From Zygnema cylindricum (lineage: Eukaryota > Streptophyta > Zygnematophyceae > Zygnematales > Zygnemataceae): a stretch of DNA of 59,628 nt. The stretch lies in assembly GCA_037447655.1 (NCBI GenBank), contig JBBHKE010002463.1:1-59628 (forward strand), in the 5' to 3' direction. A model generated the notes under the pieces. It saw only the letters and a program-made list of their open reading frames with translations, searched no databases and was not told where the DNA came from. Positions 59,373 through 59,628 of this stretch are shown here, piece after piece (the stretch's first letter is position 1; the number at the start of each line of letters is the position of its first letter). The translations under genes and the position numbers were made by a program.

Positions 59373-59628
59373 ATACACGTGACGGGTTTCAAATATTAAT
59401 AAATATTACCGCAACAGCTAATTAACAGCAAACTAACCAAAAGGAGCAATTCATGCATGTACGCGAATCTGAACCGTGTAGAACATGTTTTGATCGGACG
59501 GCCGGCATTATAGCCGCCACGCGAAGTGAGCTTTTGGCGGCATACCGAGATAGCGTCACGCGGTGCCACGTGGCGCCACATTATTTGATACCGGAGAAGA
59601 TGGGAGGAGGAACCATGGCTTCCGATTT

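Larger units (their letters stand above)
58949..59628 (+). repeat. LTR G, plus orientation, runs off the window
   Basis: Starts TGTTGAAATTTATGTATTTT. The first ~300 bp look like type A. The rest, with ACGCGGTGCCACGTGGCGCC and TACCGGAGAAGATGGGAGG, is type B. It carries two tRNA-like segments. Confidence 0.75.

Noticed and set aside
33060-59628. Endogenous retrovirus or pararetrovirus
   Set aside because: Integrase precedes RT in all copies and no envelope or movement protein is seen, so they are Ty1/copia retrotransposons.

Overview
This is nuclear DNA of a eukaryote, most likely from the green-plant (streptophyte) lineage. Both recognisable genes are intron-rich, with introns of 50 bp to 3 kb and GT-AG splice sites. 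One encodes the Nudix hydrolase type that plants fuse to a dipeptidyl-peptidase III-like region. The other is a plant-type 445-residue Rab GDP-dissociation inhibitor in 14 coding exons. The retrotransposon primer site matches the plant initiator-Met tRNA anticodon arm base for base, and TTTAGGG-like interstitial repeats occur. I cannot name the species; a charophyte alga or a bryophyte would fit but is only a guess.

Layout. 1-9.5 kb: a Nudix hydrolase gene on the minus strand, six exons seen, 3' end beyond or not recognised in the window. Its introns are packed with (GA/CT)n and other purine/pyrimidine tracts, a degenerate ATGTCCA satellite and duplicated exon fragments. 9.6-11.0 kb: a composite PIF/Harbinger-like inverted-repeat element sits just upstream of its start codon. 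13.66-22.12 kb: the Rab GDI gene, minus strand, complete except for an apparent 1-nt deletion in exon 13. 24.9-25.6 kb: a decayed DDE-type transposase fragment. 25.9-26.1 kb: a 79-bp tandem repeat. 29.4-30.3 kb: a second, intact-ended copy of the Harbinger-like element. 31.3-33.06 kb: a cluster of short inverted-repeat elements. 33.06 kb to the end: a nest of Ty1/copia LTR retrotransposons in both orientations, called here A, L3, C, F, D, B, E and G. All are dead (stops, frameshifts, nested insertions), but the LTR ends, primer sites, polypurine tracts and Gag-PR-IN-RT-RNaseH domain order are readable.

The most striking system is this copia family. In every copy examined (eight LTR ends) the gag ATG lies exactly 20 nt before the LTR 3' end, so Gag starts inside the LTR. 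The primer-binding site follows with no gap and is GGTTATGGGCCCACC, which is complementary to the anticodon arm, not the 3' end, of plant initiator tRNA-Met. This implies half-tRNA priming as in Drosophila copia and a gag/LTR overlap as in yeast Ty1. The upstream part of nearly all full LTRs also carries a tRNA-like segment (A-box-like D arm and B-box) in antisense orientation. Elements D and E form large inverted arms. An ~860-bp tract of these arms is nearly identical, disabling mutations included, which suggests gene conversion or inverted duplication after the elements died. Several LTRs meet head to head.

All coordinates and identities were read by eye; no alignment or database search was run.
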